DNA from: an uncultured Lachnospiraceae bacterium
Lineage (GTDB): Bacteria; Bacillota; Clostridia; Lachnospirales; Lachnospiraceae
Assembly (NCBI GenBank): GCA_910579275.1
Contig: CAJTTO010000005.1
Location: 1 to 64,000, forward strand
Reading direction: 5' to 3'
Length of the DNA stretch: 64,000 bases
The stretch's first letter is position 1. Each line of letters starts with the position of its first letter. Made by a program: the position numbers and the translations under genes. Below the pieces are notes generated by a model. The model was not told the DNA's origin. It made no database searches and saw nothing but the letters and a program-made list of their open reading frames with translations. Below, one piece after another: positions 34,362 to 44,142 of the stretch.

Positions 34362-35444
34362 TTACAGCTGATTCAAATAAGACTCCCACCGCTTATTTAC
34401 CTTATCAGGTGACAGCTTCTCCGTAATTTCACGGGCCTCCTCGCCCAGCTTCCGCTCAAAATCCTCGTCCTCGAGAATTCTCCGGAATGCATCCGCGAGC
34501 GCAAACGCATCGCCTACCGGTACCAGCAGCCCGTTCACGCCATCCTGAATCAGCTCCGCCGGTCCCCCGCATGGACAGTCCGTGGCAATCACGGGAATCC
34601 CCAGTGCCATCGCCTCCATGATGGCGTTTGGCATTCCCTCCGTGTTGGAGGTCAGCGTGAAAATTCTCGCCTTACAGATTCTGTCCGCCACATCGCTCAC
34701 ACTCCCGGGCATCTCAATCCGCCCGGACAGCCCTTTTTCCTCCACGAGCGCCTCAAGCCTTGGCCGAAGCTCCCCCTCGCCATAAATCACAAGCCGCATC
34801 AGCGGATACTCGTCCGCAATCTTGGCAAACGCATGAATCAGCATGGCATGGTTCTTGTTCTCGTCAAGCCTTCCGGCCGCCACAATCAGGTTCTCCCTGT
34901 CCGCACAGGGTTCCCTGCCTATAAACTGCGGATTCAGCGGATTGGGCAGAATGGCGCTTTTCCTGCGCACTGCCCTTGGAAAAAACGCGCGCGCGCGCTC
35001 CGTCTGAAGCACCACGCCGTCCGCAAAGCGAAACACCAGCCGCGCCAGGAGCTGCATCAGCCTTCCCTCGTATTCCATGGTCGGCTCACCCCTGACGGAC
35101 ACGGCAACCTTTGTCGGAAGAAACGCGGATGTCGCAATTGCCATCAGATTGTTTTTCCCCAGAAAAGCCAGTACCACATCCGGTTTATATGCCTTCCAGA
35201 TATTTCTGAGTGTCATGAAACGGACGCAGAAATTCTTAAACCGGCTTCCCTGAAGCTGTGACTCATCCGGCTCGGAATATATCCGGCGCAGTTCAGGCGG
35301 CGTCTCATATTCATTTTCTCTCTTATACTGGGTCACAAGAATCACATCATATTTCTTTTCATTCAAATACTCTGCAAGATTTACCATAACCCGCTCCGCT
35401 CCTCCCCTTTGGAAAGAGCTGATAAATAAAGCTATCCTCTTCAT
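34362..35444 (-). CDS. GT4 glycosyltransferase, last gene of the glycan locus
   Basis: A 360-residue GT-B enzyme. The N-terminal half starts MKRIALFISSFQRGGAERVM (GGAE loop), and the C-terminal Rossmann half has GRLDENKNHAMLIHAF and the E-x7-E donor site in TEGMPNAIMEAMALGIPV. It would transfer a sugar from a nucleotide donor on the cytoplasmic side of the membrane. The ATG at 35444 follows GGAGAG; the upstream in-frame reading has no ribosome site. A 136-nt structured gap separates it from asnB, the longest gap inside the locus. Confidence 0.88.
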   Translation of the reverse strand: MKRIALFISSFQRGGAERVMVNLAEYLNEKKYDVILVTQYKRENEYETPPELRRIYSEPDESQLQGSRFKNFCVRFMTLRNIWKAYKPDVVLAFLGKNNLMAIATSAFLPTKVAVSVRGEPTMEYEGRLMQLLARLVFRFADGVVLQTERARAFFPRAVRRKSAILPNPLNPQFIGREPCADRENLIVAAGRLDENKNHAMLIHAFAKIADEYPLMRLVIYGEGELRPRLEALVEEKGLSGRIEMPGSVSDVADRICKARIFTLTSNTEGMPNAIMEAMALGIPVIATDCPCGGPAELIQDGVNGLLVPVGDAFALADAFRRILEDEDFERKLGEEAREITEKLSPDKVNKRWESYLNQL

Positions 35445-35480
35445 AAATCTCTCCGTCCCGGAGCATTTGCAAGCATATAT

Positions 35481-35608
35481 ACTGCACGGCAAAAAGATTT
35501 GCCGTGCAGTTGCGCCAGCCGCACGCCGCAAAGCGGCAATTTTCCTTTGTGCGGCTGTGTGCATATTATTATACTAAGCGTCAGTCTTTTCGACGCTTAG
35601 TATAATAA
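35481..35608 (-). other. Intercistronic region with three perfect hairpins
   Basis: Three stems follow one another: 35481-35510 (ACTGCACGGCAAA arms), 35517-35556 (AGCCGCAC arms with an inner GCCGC-AAA-GCGGC) and 35566-35608 (17-bp arms ending at the asnB stop, loop AGTCTTTTC). None has a T tract on the minus strand. The 15-base centre of the third is identical to the hairpin at 10588-10613. The region may set mRNA processing or relative expression of asnB and the GT4 gene. Confidence 0.55.
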
Positions 35609-37497
35609 CCATACCATTGCTGGAAAACAAGAAATGCCCATATGAGCCTTGAATAATTCTGCCCGCTTCCAGCGCCGGCATCCCCTGTTTTCACATACTC
35701 CTGTATCAGTCCCGATGTAAAATCCGCCCGGAATATTCCCTGTCTTTCAAGAAAATCCTTGTCCGCGTAGTCCAGTAGCATGTCCCTGAGCGGTTCCCTA
35801 AGCCATCTGTCGACAGGAACGCCAAATCCGGTCTTTGGCCTGTCGAGAAGCTCCCTTGGCACATACTGGTACGCCAATTCCTTAAGAATCCTCTTCTTAT
35901 TGCCCTTTTTATACTTAAATTCATGCGGCAGGCTAAATGCAAACTCCATAACATCCGTGTCAAGAATCGGGCACCTTGTCTCAAGCGAATATTTCATGGA
36001 TGCCCTGTCGACCTTGCAAAGAATGTCATCCGGCAGGTATGTGTCCATATCCAGCAGCATGCGCCGCTCCTGCCAGTCAGCCTCATGGTACGCGCTCTCC
36101 CAGTCGTAATAGCAGGGCCTTGCATCTTTTACATCCACCATGTTTTCAGCCGCCTTTAAATAGTTTCCGGCTATAAACTGTGTCTTCGCCTCCTTGTTCC
36201 TGTTCTGTGCTATCACACGCAGCCTGAAAGGATAATGGTTTTCCAGACTGCCAAGCTGCCCGACAAGGTGCGCCGCGGCGCCCGGTATGTCAAGCATCTG
36301 TGCCTGACGTACCTTCTCGTATATGTTGTAGCCACAGAAAAATTCATCCCCGCCATCCCCGGACAGCGCGACCGTGACCTTTTTCTTGGCAAGCTGCGAG
36401 ACAAGCATTGTCGCAATCTGTGAGCTGTCCGCGAAAGGCTCGTCATAATATTTCGGAATGCTCTCGACAAGCGCCATCATCTCGTCCTCACCGATATACA
36501 GCTCAGTATGGTCCGTTCCCAGATGGGCGGCTACCTCCTTTGCAAAACCAGCCTCATTATACCTGGCATCATGAAAGCCTATGCAAAAGGTCTTTACCGG
36601 TTCGTGCGATATGGACTGGGCGATTCCCGTCACAAGCGACGAATCGTATCCCCCGCTCAAAAAAGCCCCAAGCGGAACATCCGCTATCATTCTGTGACGT
36701 ACTGAGGACTCCAGGACACACTTTAATCCGGCGACAGCTTCATTAAAATCTGCAGGACCCGTATTCTTTTTTTTGTGATAGACTGTCCGGACATCCCAAT
36801 ATTTCCATGTGCTGGTCACAAGCCGCGCGTCGCCGTTTTCCTGTTTTTTTATACTGATTTTGATAACCTCGCCCGGCGCTGCCTTATGGACATTTTCAAA
36901 AACCGTATCCGGGGCACAGATATATTTCTGGTACAGGTACCGCCCCAGCACCCGCCTGTTTATCATCTGTTCTTTCCCCAGATATCCCATCGCTTTCATG
37001 ACAGGCTTTAACTCCGAGGCAAACACCACCGTATCATTTTCTTTCCAGTAATACAGCGGTTTCTTCCCTATTCTGTCGCGGCAGAGGTAAATCCTGTCTT
37101 TTTTTCTGTCATATATGGCAATTGCAAACATGCCGTTTAGCCTTTCAATGCACGCAATTCCCCACCTGAGGTAGGCTGCAAGTATCACTTCCGTGTCACA
37201 TGACGACCGGAACGGATAATCGCGAAGCTCCTCCCTGATTTCCCGAAAGTTGTAAATCTCCCCATTAAAGACTATCGTCAGGCGATTATCCGGCGAATGC
37301 ATAGGCTGATGTCCAAGGGGTGACAAATCCAGTATGGACAGGCGCCTCTGCGCCATCCCGACCAGAAAACCATCCGCTGCCGCATATATTTCCTCTCCGC
37401 TGTCATTTGGTCCCCTATGGTACATTGTGTCATTCATCGCCTTGAGCTGTTCTGCCGTTATCCTGTCCCTTGAAATAAAACCGCATATTCCACACAT
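35581..37497 (-). CDS. asnB: Asparagine synthase (glutamine-hydrolysing) family amidotransferase
   Basis: The 638-residue protein starts MCGICGFIS, so Cys2 is the glutaminase nucleophile, followed by the RGPNDSG and NGEIYN blocks of the class II amidotransferase domain. The synthetase half has the ATP pyrophosphate loop FLSGGYDSSLV and ALSGDGGDEFF. In a surface-glycan locus this family often amidates a sugar uronic acid (WbpS type) instead of making free asparagine. The epimerase and dehydrogenase genes nearby would supply UDP-GalNAcA as the acid. AGGAG precedes the ATG at 37497. Which substrate applies cannot be told from sequence alone. Confidence 0.92.
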   Translation of the reverse strand: MCGICGFISRDRITAEQLKAMNDTMYHRGPNDSGEEIYAAADGFLVGMAQRRLSILDLSPLGHQPMHSPDNRLTIVFNGEIYNFREIREELRDYPFRSSCDTEVILAAYLRWGIACIERLNGMFAIAIYDRKKDRIYLCRDRIGKKPLYYWKENDTVVFASELKPVMKAMGYLGKEQMINRRVLGRYLYQKYICAPDTVFENVHKAAPGEVIKISIKKQENGDARLVTSTWKYWDVRTVYHKKKNTGPADFNEAVAGLKCVLESSVRHRMIADVPLGAFLSGGYDSSLVTGIAQSISHEPVKTFCIGFHDARYNEAGFAKEVAAHLGTDHTELYIGEDEMMALVESIPKYYDEPFADSSQIATMLVSQLAKKKVTVALSGDGGDEFFCGYNIYEKVRQAQMLDIPGAAAHLVGQLGSLENHYPFRLRVIAQNRNKEAKTQFIAGNYLKAAENMVDVKDARPCYYDWESAYHEADWQERRMLLDMDTYLPDDILCKVDRASMKYSLETRCPILDTDVMEFAFSLPHEFKYKKGNKKRILKELAYQYVPRELLDRPKTGFGVPVDRWLREPLRDMLLDYADKDFLERQGIFRADFTSGLIQEYVKTGDAGAGSGQNYSRLIWAFLVFQQWYGYYTKRRKD

Positions 37498-37515
37498 AAG
37501 CCTCTCCTGTCATCA

Positions 37516-38457
37516 TTACAGTCCGTCAATGTTAATCCAGCTGCCCATCCTGTCACACCACTCTTCTGGTTCGATATTGTTACAGCCGCCGCCGTGGTGA
37601 AACGTAATTTCCCCAAAATATATTTTTCCGTCCACATTATACAAATCTACCCTGCAATGGCGAAACGGTTTTGCCAGCGTCTCGGCACATGCAATCATCT
37701 GCTCCCAGTTGTCAGGCTTTCGAATCGGCTCCTTCGTGTAATGCGCCCTCTCGTCTGTGATGGGAAGCCAGTTAAAGTCCATGTCGAACACATCGCAGTA
37801 TCCGTCACTGGCATGGTCCCCGTCCTCCGCAGCAATGCCGATACCCATAAATAAAAGCTTTGCCTTTCCGTCAAAACACATAAATTTATAATCCACCGGA
37901 AGCCTGCCCTGTTTATCCGTTATCACCTTCTCGCAAAGAATCCGCGGTTCGATGTCCTTATAATTCCACTCCCTGCTTCCCCAGAAGTAATTGCGCTTCA
38001 TCCAGAAATCAAACTCATTTTTATAGTACGTATAGTCAAATTCCCTGCTCCTGTCAAAGATGGCATTTGCGCCGGACGTATGGCTGCACTTTATAAAGAA
38101 CCTGTCCGGAAGGCTGTCAAAGGGAATCGCACCAAAGGATGGGTATACGCCGTAAAGCTCATTCAGGATATGTCCCAGCCCGCACTGCTCCACATATTCG
38201 CGCACGCGGTACTTGTCTGTACAGATGGTCTTTAACGGATTTTTGTCATGGAGCTTTAGGTACCACACCTTCTCATCAAACGTCTTCGGATTATCAAAAT
38301 CCAGTCCCTTTCCTGTATGGCGCGTATGCAGCAGGTTGGCAAATTCCTCATCGCCGAGCTTATTGTATTTGTCCCTTCTGTAGCCGCGGATTATGTTGTA
38401 CAGCCTGGCTGTAATTGTATGATGATACAAAAATTGTTTCAGTGGATGTGCGCTCAT
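37516..38457 (-). CDS. TupA-like ATP-grasp protein
   Basis: A 313-residue protein with the TupA-like ATP-grasp layout: FANLLHTRHTGKGLDFDNPKTFDEKVWYLKLHDKNPL near the N-terminus, RFFIKCSHTSGANAIF as the ATP loop, a PVDYKFMCFDGKA block, VDLYNVDGKIYFGEITFHHGGG as the metal site. Family members are found in teichuronopeptide and capsule loci and probably ligate an amino acid or other group to a sugar acid. It overlaps the GT4 gene upstream by 4 nt (ATGA). Confidence 0.85.
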   Translation of the reverse strand: MSAHPLKQFLYHHTITARLYNIIRGYRRDKYNKLGDEEFANLLHTRHTGKGLDFDNPKTFDEKVWYLKLHDKNPLKTICTDKYRVREYVEQCGLGHILNELYGVYPSFGAIPFDSLPDRFFIKCSHTSGANAIFDRSREFDYTYYKNEFDFWMKRNYFWGSREWNYKDIEPRILCEKVITDKQGRLPVDYKFMCFDGKAKLLFMGIGIAAEDGDHASDGYCDVFDMDFNWLPITDERAHYTKEPIRKPDNWEQMIACAETLAKPFRHCRVDLYNVDGKIYFGEITFHHGGGCNNIEPEEWCDRMGSWINIDGL

Positions 38458-39557
38458 AGCTCTCTCCTTACCTCAAGAATGTACTGTTCCCATTCGCGGA
38501 AAATCGTCTCCGCTCCTGCCTTTTCACCGATTTTCGCGGCATTGCGCCCCAGCCGCTCTGCCAGCTCCCTGTCCTCAATCAGCCTGTTGATTGCCGCCGC
38601 CATTGCCTTCTCATCCCCGACCGGCACAAGCAGTCCGTTCTCCTCCGGCGTGATGACCATGCGCGAACATCCGGGGGGACAGTCCGTTGCCACGACAGGA
38701 AGCCCCAGTGCCATTGCCTCGAGCATGGCGTTTGGCATCCCCTCCACGTCGGAAGAAAATGCCGCCACAGCCCCGTTTATCATGTCCTTTTCCAGCTGCT
38801 GGCTTGACCCCATTAGCTTTACATAGTCCCATGCCCCGCGCTCTGCAATCAGCGCTTCCAGCGCCTCCCATGTACCGTCATGCGCATCCGGCCCAAATAT
38901 TTTGAGAATGTAGTCGGGATGCTTTTTGTGCACCTCGTCAAACGCCCGAATCAGCATCGGCTGGTTTTTAAAGTCGACAATCCTGCCAGAATGCACAACC
39001 GCCTTCTCCCTGTGCTCCGGTATCGGATTGCCGATAAACTTCGGATTGATTGCATTCAGTATAATGCGTGATTTTTTCTGGATAAATTCAGGAAAAAATT
39101 CTTTCTGCTCCTGTGTCTGGAACACACACCCCGCAGCCCGCCGAAAAAGAACCGGAATCTGAATCTTGTCGCTTAAGTAGTCATAGCAGCCCACAGGCGC
39201 GATGCGTATTGATATCACGACAGGAAAATCCGTGCCGATTGTTGCCGTAAGCGCCCTGTAATTTGCCTTCCTCGCAAATGCGATGACAATATCAGGCTTT
39301 ACTTCTTTTAAGAAACGTCTCAGGTTCAGAATCCTGTCCACAAACTTCCTCATGCGGCCGTGCTTTTCCTGCCTGCTGCTAAGTCCTACATGCACGCGCC
39401 TGACCCTTGTGTCAAGCGTATATTCATCCTCACCCTGCCACTCTGTCGCGATGTATACCTCATAGCCATGGGCTGCAAACTGTTCCGAAAGGTTCGTCAC
39501 GACACGCTCCGCCCCGCCCCGCTCAAGACAGTTCAGGTGAAAAACGATTTTTTTCAT
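38454..39557 (-). CDS. GT4 glycosyltransferase
   Basis: A 367-residue GT-B enzyme starting MKKIVFHLNCLERGGAERVV, with HSGRIVDFKNQPMLIRAF in the donor domain and VEGMPNAMLEAMALGLPV as the E-x7-E site. It is closely similar in layout to the GT4 at 34362-35444 (KPDIVIAFARKANYRAL against KPDVVLAFLGKNNLMAI), so the two look like paralogues with different acceptors. GGGGGAG precedes the ATG at 39557 by 6 nt; a start five codons upstream is possible. Confidence 0.88.
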   Translation of the reverse strand: MKKIVFHLNCLERGGAERVVTNLSEQFAAHGYEVYIATEWQGEDEYTLDTRVRRVHVGLSSRQEKHGRMRKFVDRILNLRRFLKEVKPDIVIAFARKANYRALTATIGTDFPVVISIRIAPVGCYDYLSDKIQIPVLFRRAAGCVFQTQEQKEFFPEFIQKKSRIILNAINPKFIGNPIPEHREKAVVHSGRIVDFKNQPMLIRAFDEVHKKHPDYILKIFGPDAHDGTWEALEALIAERGAWDYVKLMGSSQQLEKDMINGAVAAFSSDVEGMPNAMLEAMALGLPVVATDCPPGCSRMVITPEENGLLVPVGDEKAMAAAINRLIEDRELAERLGRNAAKIGEKAGAETIFREWEQYILEVRREL

Positions 39558-39572
39558 ACCCGCTCCCCCCAT

Positions 39573-40973
39573 CTAAAAAGCCTTTGCATCACGGCGCAGA
39601 TAACGAACCACATGGAGCAGCATAATCCACCATGCCTGATAAAACAGTCCAGTATTATACAGCATATAGCGCATCTGGCAGTATATGGTCAGTGATGTAA
39701 CACAGATATTCACCGTGATTGCCAGCATGACAAGAAATGCAAAATACACCGGATTATTGGCTTCCACACTTATGCCTTTTTGCGCGCGCCTGCGTCTCAG
39801 AATGCAGAGACATACGATTGTCCCGGCAAAGAGCAGATACAGGACTAATGCCGCCCAGTTGAGCAGCCGGTGGACTTTCAGTATCGTCGTGACAAAGCCA
39901 TGTATTACATTGCAACAATATAGCTTCGCCAGCCGAGGCGCGGTCGGCATCATAAGTCCCTTCATCATCGCCCCGATAATCTGCTCGTAATCCGCCTCCC
40001 TGTCTGCCTCCGCAATGCCTCTCATCTCCTGGTCTTCCCGGATGACCACCATCATGATGTCAAACTTAATCCGGTCATAGGCGCTGCTGTAATGGTCTTC
40101 CACTGCCTGCCATCCCTTGCCGGCATAAGCGGTATTGTACTCTTTTTTGTCAGCCCGCTCCATAATTTCAAGAAAAAGCACCTTGTTCTCCTCACCGTCG
40201 ATATATTCTACCATCTCTTTGTCCGCAAGATACAGTTCCGTCCCGACAATAAAGCTGGAGTCTCCTGTGTGGGGGGCAAATTCGCCCCTCGTCATGAAAT
40301 TATAGCTGCAATCCACAAGTCTTGCCCCGGAAAATCCCAGTATGCAGGCGACAAGCGCATAAATCCCTGCCCTAGCCAGGCCTCTTTCCCTGACATAAGA
40401 GCAGAACATCACGACAAACAAGATTACAAGCGTAATCAGCATCTGCTTTCTGATGCTGACGAGCACCATTGACCATACGACAGCCCCGATTACGGATTTC
40501 CGGTCCTTTTTATACAATATTCCCACCAGGCAGAGAAAGTAAAAAATCCAAAGCGAGTAGGCAAGCCCTTCCGTCTCAATACTGTTAAAGTAACTGTATC
40601 TTCTCCGTGCGACAAATCTGTTTAATAATGTGATCCCATACTGGACTGCCAGGATTCCTATGCTTCCAAACCAGCTTAGGTAAAATACGCCTGTAAGCCT
40701 TATTGTAATGGCGCATGCCGCCAGCGCCGCCACAATGCACTGACCGACCACTGCGGCATGAAGGTAGCTTCCTTCGCCAAAAATTTGGCGGAAAAACCAT
40801 AAATACAGGCAATATCCTGGTTCCCTGCTGCTTTGCATATTGATATATGAGGGCGCATCCTCTGTCAAAATAATGCCGTCAAGCAGATACCAGACAAGAT
40901 AAAACGCCAGACTCACCACAAACAGCACCATATATACCGCTATCCGCCTTTGTCTCTTCTGCTTCTCTTCCAT
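39573..40973 (-). CDS. Polytopic membrane protein of the REPGY type, paralogue of 45886-47295
   Basis: About eleven predicted membrane helices in 466 residues. Markers are SSREPGYCLYLWFFRQIFG after the first helix and CQMRYMLYNTGLFYQAW in the last. The same marks (MREPGYPLLIQFLRFL, CISRYMIYNLPLFYMA) are in the gene at 45886-47295. The fold may be that of GT-C-type sugar transferases with an extracellular loop after helix 1 (TEDAPSYIN), but no DxD pair is certain. It may use lipid-linked sugars on the outer face. The start follows AGGAGG. Confidence 0.8.
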   Translation of the reverse strand: MEEKQKRQRRIAVYMVLFVVSLAFYLVWYLLDGIILTEDAPSYINMQSSREPGYCLYLWFFRQIFGEGSYLHAAVVGQCIVAALAACAITIRLTGVFYLSWFGSIGILAVQYGITLLNRFVARRRYSYFNSIETEGLAYSLWIFYFLCLVGILYKKDRKSVIGAVVWSMVLVSIRKQMLITLVILFVVMFCSYVRERGLARAGIYALVACILGFSGARLVDCSYNFMTRGEFAPHTGDSSFIVGTELYLADKEMVEYIDGEENKVLFLEIMERADKKEYNTAYAGKGWQAVEDHYSSAYDRIKFDIMMVVIREDQEMRGIAEADREADYEQIIGAMMKGLMMPTAPRLAKLYCCNVIHGFVTTILKVHRLLNWAALVLYLLFAGTIVCLCILRRRRAQKGISVEANNPVYFAFLVMLAITVNICVTSLTIYCQMRYMLYNTGLFYQAWWIMLLHVVRYLRRDAKAF

Positions 40974-40993
40974 CCCTTTTCCTCCTCGCTGCG

Positions 40994-42163
40994 TCAGATG
41001 TCCTTTTCAATCAGACCTTTGATATTCTCCAGATACGTTTCCATGCCAAACGCTTCTGCACGTTTTTTTGCCGCTTCCTGATAGCGCCGGTACACCGCTT
41101 CGTCCCTAAGCAGTGTCTTAAGCTCAGCCGCAAACCGCTCCTCTTCCTTCGTAAACCGCAGTGCATCCATATCCTTGCTGCCGTGAAAAATGCCTGTAAG
41201 AATGCCATAATCGGCGTACACTGTCCGATTCTCATCATTGCACTGTTCATAATCCTCATGCAGGATCTCAGCCGGTCCGGTAAGGCAGTTTACACTGACG
41301 CAGGGAAGCCCGACCGCCATGGCTTCTATCAGGGCATTGGGAAACCCTTCACTCTCTGACGTGAGCGCATACAAATCTGCCTTTTTGAGCAGTGCAAACG
41401 GATTCAGCTGTACGCCGGTAAACAGCACATCCTCACCCATTCCCAGATTGTCTGCAAGAGCCCTGTACGCACTGTAATCGCCAGCTCCGATAATCATCAG
41501 CTTCACAGGCACATCCGTCCTGACAAGCGAAACAGCCTTTATCAGATGCCAGAAGCCTTTGACATCATGCTCCCTGCCCATCGAGACAACTACTTTTCCT
41601 TTCCGTGCAAAAAAACTGTCAAACTCCGGCGGCGTCCCAAGCAGGGACTGCTGCCTAATCTGCCGGATATCGCAAGGATTGTAGAGCGCCGCCGACTTTT
41701 TGGGATGAAACTGCCTTTGTATCTGCTGTTCCATCACCCTTGTGCAGCTGACAACCCTGTCTACCATACAGCATATCAGCCTCATGGCGCCCTTGCTGTT
41801 CAAGGCACCGTATCCCCGGATGCCTGCCCATGTGAAATCCTTGCGCTTTGACAGCACATTGACAAGATTCGCAGTCGGTCCAAAGCTGTAGCTTAACTGT
41901 GTCCCCAACTGTTTCTTCAGTTTCCTGACACGTCTTACCCGCCTGAATACATTGCACACCTTACCGACCCTGCCATCAGCCGCCCCCAGATGGAGGTCTG
42001 TCAAATCCACGCCCGACACATCATAAATCATGCCTGTCCCATTAAAGACAACCAGATGGACTGCATATTCACTTTTCAAGAGCTGTGCCGTCGCCGCGCA
42101 CACACGTTCAAGCCCTCCCTGGTCAAGCATGGGCACAATCAGCATAATACGTTTTTTATCCAA
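40994..42163 (-). CDS. GT4 glycosyltransferase
   Basis: A 389-residue GT-B enzyme. It starts MLIVPMLDQGGLERVCAA and has VVSMGREHDVKGFWHLIKAV and the E-x7-E site SESEGFPNALIEAMAVGLPCVSV. The apparent start at 42163 is a TTG (LDKKRIM); an ATG six codons later (42145) is the alternative, and neither has a strong ribosome site. It follows the FemAB/GNAT-like gene by 15 nt. Confidence 0.87.
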   Translation of the reverse strand: MDKKRIMLIVPMLDQGGLERVCAATAQLLKSEYAVHLVVFNGTGMIYDVSGVDLTDLHLGAADGRVGKVCNVFRRVRRVRKLKKQLGTQLSYSFGPTANLVNVLSKRKDFTWAGIRGYGALNSKGAMRLICCMVDRVVSCTRVMEQQIQRQFHPKKSAALYNPCDIRQIRQQSLLGTPPEFDSFFARKGKVVVSMGREHDVKGFWHLIKAVSLVRTDVPVKLMIIGAGDYSAYRALADNLGMGEDVLFTGVQLNPFALLKKADLYALTSESEGFPNALIEAMAVGLPCVSVNCLTGPAEILHEDYEQCNDENRTVYADYGILTGIFHGSKDMDALRFTKEEERFAAELKTLLRDEAVYRRYQEAAKKRAEAFGMETYLENIKGLIEKDI

Positions 42164-42178
42164 ATCCGTTCACTCTTT

Positions 42179-42949
42179 TCATACTTTGATTGCCGTAACA
42201 GCAAGCTTTCCCAGCAATGTATTTCCTGCAAACACATTGTAATACGTAATTTTGTCCCCGCCAAACTTTAACTTGAACGCATCAATTCCGTTCGGGTTCT
42301 CAAAATCAGAGATTCCGCCCCAGTCATACCGCAGCAGTCCTTTTTTCTTAAAATACAGGATATCCTCCCAGTGAAGCCGCTTGTTTGCCCTGCCAATCAT
42401 GGACTGGTCGGCACTCTCCTCACGAAAACAGGATGCCGAATGAAGCAGCCTCGCATCCGTATCATCGCAGACATAGGAATGAAATACAAGCATTTCTCCC
42501 TCGTGCCATACCGCAGAGAAAATAATCGCATCCGCATCCAGATACCTTTTAACGGCTGACATATTCAGCCTTGTGTCAGAACCCTTTGACTGATACATAC
42601 GCTTGTAGATATCAGAGAACTTTGAGAGCAGCTCCGGTGCTTTCCGGATATCTTCCTTTGTGTAAAAACAAACCTCAATGTTATCCTTTTCACTTCTTCT
42701 AAACTGGTACCTGACAGCCTTATTGACTGCCGCAAGCATATCCTCCTCCGGCCGGGTCAGGTCATTCATGCAGGTATGAAATTCCTGCGCCTTCCGAAAG
42801 CTCCCCTTCGTCTCCGCGGCAGGCACGCCGTGGACAAAAAGAATATCCGCCTTTCTTTTCTGTCTTAACAGTCCGGATACAGTAACATCATTCGGATACC
42901 ATATCTGGTTCACCTTTAAAAATTTCTTCTGGTATGAAATATCAATCAT
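42179..42949 (-). CDS. GNAT/FemAB-like acyltransferase
   Basis: A 256-residue protein. The C-terminal half resembles a GNAT domain of the FemAB/peptidoglycan-bridge type: IIFSAVWHEGEMLVFHSYVCDDTDARLLHSASCFR, then GRANKRLHWEDILYFKKKGLLRYDWGGISDFEN and a final KLKFGGDKITYYNVFAG. These enzymes transfer amino acids or acyl groups to sugars or peptides. In this locus it may acylate a glycan residue. No acceptor can be read from the sequence. Confidence 0.75.
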   Translation of the reverse strand: MIDISYQKKFLKVNQIWYPNDVTVSGLLRQKRKADILFVHGVPAAETKGSFRKAQEFHTCMNDLTRPEEDMLAAVNKAVRYQFRRSEKDNIEVCFYTKEDIRKAPELLSKFSDIYKRMYQSKGSDTRLNMSAVKRYLDADAIIFSAVWHEGEMLVFHSYVCDDTDARLLHSASCFREESADQSMIGRANKRLHWEDILYFKKKGLLRYDWGGISDFENPNGIDAFKLKFGGDKITYYNVFAGNTLLGKLAVTAIKV

Positions 42950-42955
42950 GCGTCT

Positions 42956-44140
42956 TCATGCCTTTCCTTCTTCATTCATTCCTGTGCCATTCTTGCATTG
43001 CAGCCGTGTTATGGTTCCCGGCGGGTTCTTTTTGCCGACATAAAATGCTTCCATTTTCGCCGCCTGACGCCGCACGTCAAAATCCTTTTCGGCGATTGCG
43101 GCACACATGTCTTTTCTTTCCAATGCTTTTTTTGCATTCCTCATAATCTCTGCCGCCCAGTTATCTGCCGGTTCTTTGATACTCTTGTAAGTCACAAGGT
43201 CTGTAAGCGCCACCTCCCTTGTGACTTTGTCGGACACAAGGCACCGAAGTCCCGATGCCTGTGCTTCCGCTACGCTTCCCGGAAGCCCTTCAAAGGTTGA
43301 CGGAAAAACGAAATAGTCAAATGCCTGGTAATACCGCTCCACATCAAGACGGCTGCCGAGAAACTGCACCCTGTCCTCAAGCCCAAGATTTCTTACCTGT
43401 TCCCTGATACTGTCCTCAAGCTCCCCTTTTCCTATCAGTACCAGCACCGCGTCATCGCGCATTCTGCAAAGGCTGGCAAAAACCTCTATCAGGTACTTAT
43501 GGTTTTTCATAAAGCCAAACCTGCCAATATGCCCGACCACAAACCGCCCTGTAAGCCCAAGCTCTGCCCTTACCGCCTCGCGTACCGCCGGATTATATTG
43601 GAAACGCTGTGTGTCTATCGCATTCGGAATCGTCCACACCCTTCCCTTTTCAATCCATTTCCTGCCATAAACTGCCTCCCCTGCCTCAGCGGAACAGGTA
43701 AAGCAGTAATCTGCCCTGTATTTTAGCGGATAGCGGACAAGCTTTGTCACAATCCCTTTGATTCCCCGGTCTACACCCGCGCTTCTGGCGTGGGCAATGG
43801 TCATCCCTGCGCCAGCCCTTTTTGCGATGGGCAGATAAATGGATGCCGTGCTGGTCATATGCCCATGTACCGCGGCATAATCACTGTGTTCCCCAAAAAA
43901 TTTCTTCAGCGCCCTCCTGTATGCCAGAATATTGATGACCCGGAACCGTGGAACACTGTATATCCTGCCGCCAAGCCTGCGGATTTCCTCACTGTACTGC
44001 CCCTCCTTGTCCGTGTGCACGAGAAAGTCAAACTGTACCTTGTCCCTATCCATTGCACGATAAAGCTCCATTACCCTGCTCTCTGCGCCGCCAAGGTTCG
44101 TCGTGCCAAGTACATTTAGTACCCTTGCCGGATTTGTCAT
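42956..44140 (-). CDS. GT4 glycosyltransferase
   Basis: A 394-residue GT-B enzyme. MTNPARVLNVLGTTNLGGAESRVMELYRAM and a HGHMTSTASIYLPIAKRAG block form the N-terminal domain. GHIGRFGFMKNHKYLIEVFAS and PSTFEGLPGSVAEAQASGLRCLVS (E-x7-E) are in the donor domain. This resembles the EpsF-type enzymes of exopolysaccharide loci. The ATG at 44140 follows GGGGG by 6 nt and is better placed than the TTG two codons earlier. Confidence 0.88.
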   Translation of the reverse strand: MTNPARVLNVLGTTNLGGAESRVMELYRAMDRDKVQFDFLVHTDKEGQYSEEIRRLGGRIYSVPRFRVINILAYRRALKKFFGEHSDYAAVHGHMTSTASIYLPIAKRAGAGMTIAHARSAGVDRGIKGIVTKLVRYPLKYRADYCFTCSAEAGEAVYGRKWIEKGRVWTIPNAIDTQRFQYNPAVREAVRAELGLTGRFVVGHIGRFGFMKNHKYLIEVFASLCRMRDDAVLVLIGKGELEDSIREQVRNLGLEDRVQFLGSRLDVERYYQAFDYFVFPSTFEGLPGSVAEAQASGLRCLVSDKVTREVALTDLVTYKSIKEPADNWAAEIMRNAKKALERKDMCAAIAEKDFDVRRQAAKMEAFYVGKKNPPGTITRLQCKNGTGMNEEGKA

Positions 44141-44142
44141 AT

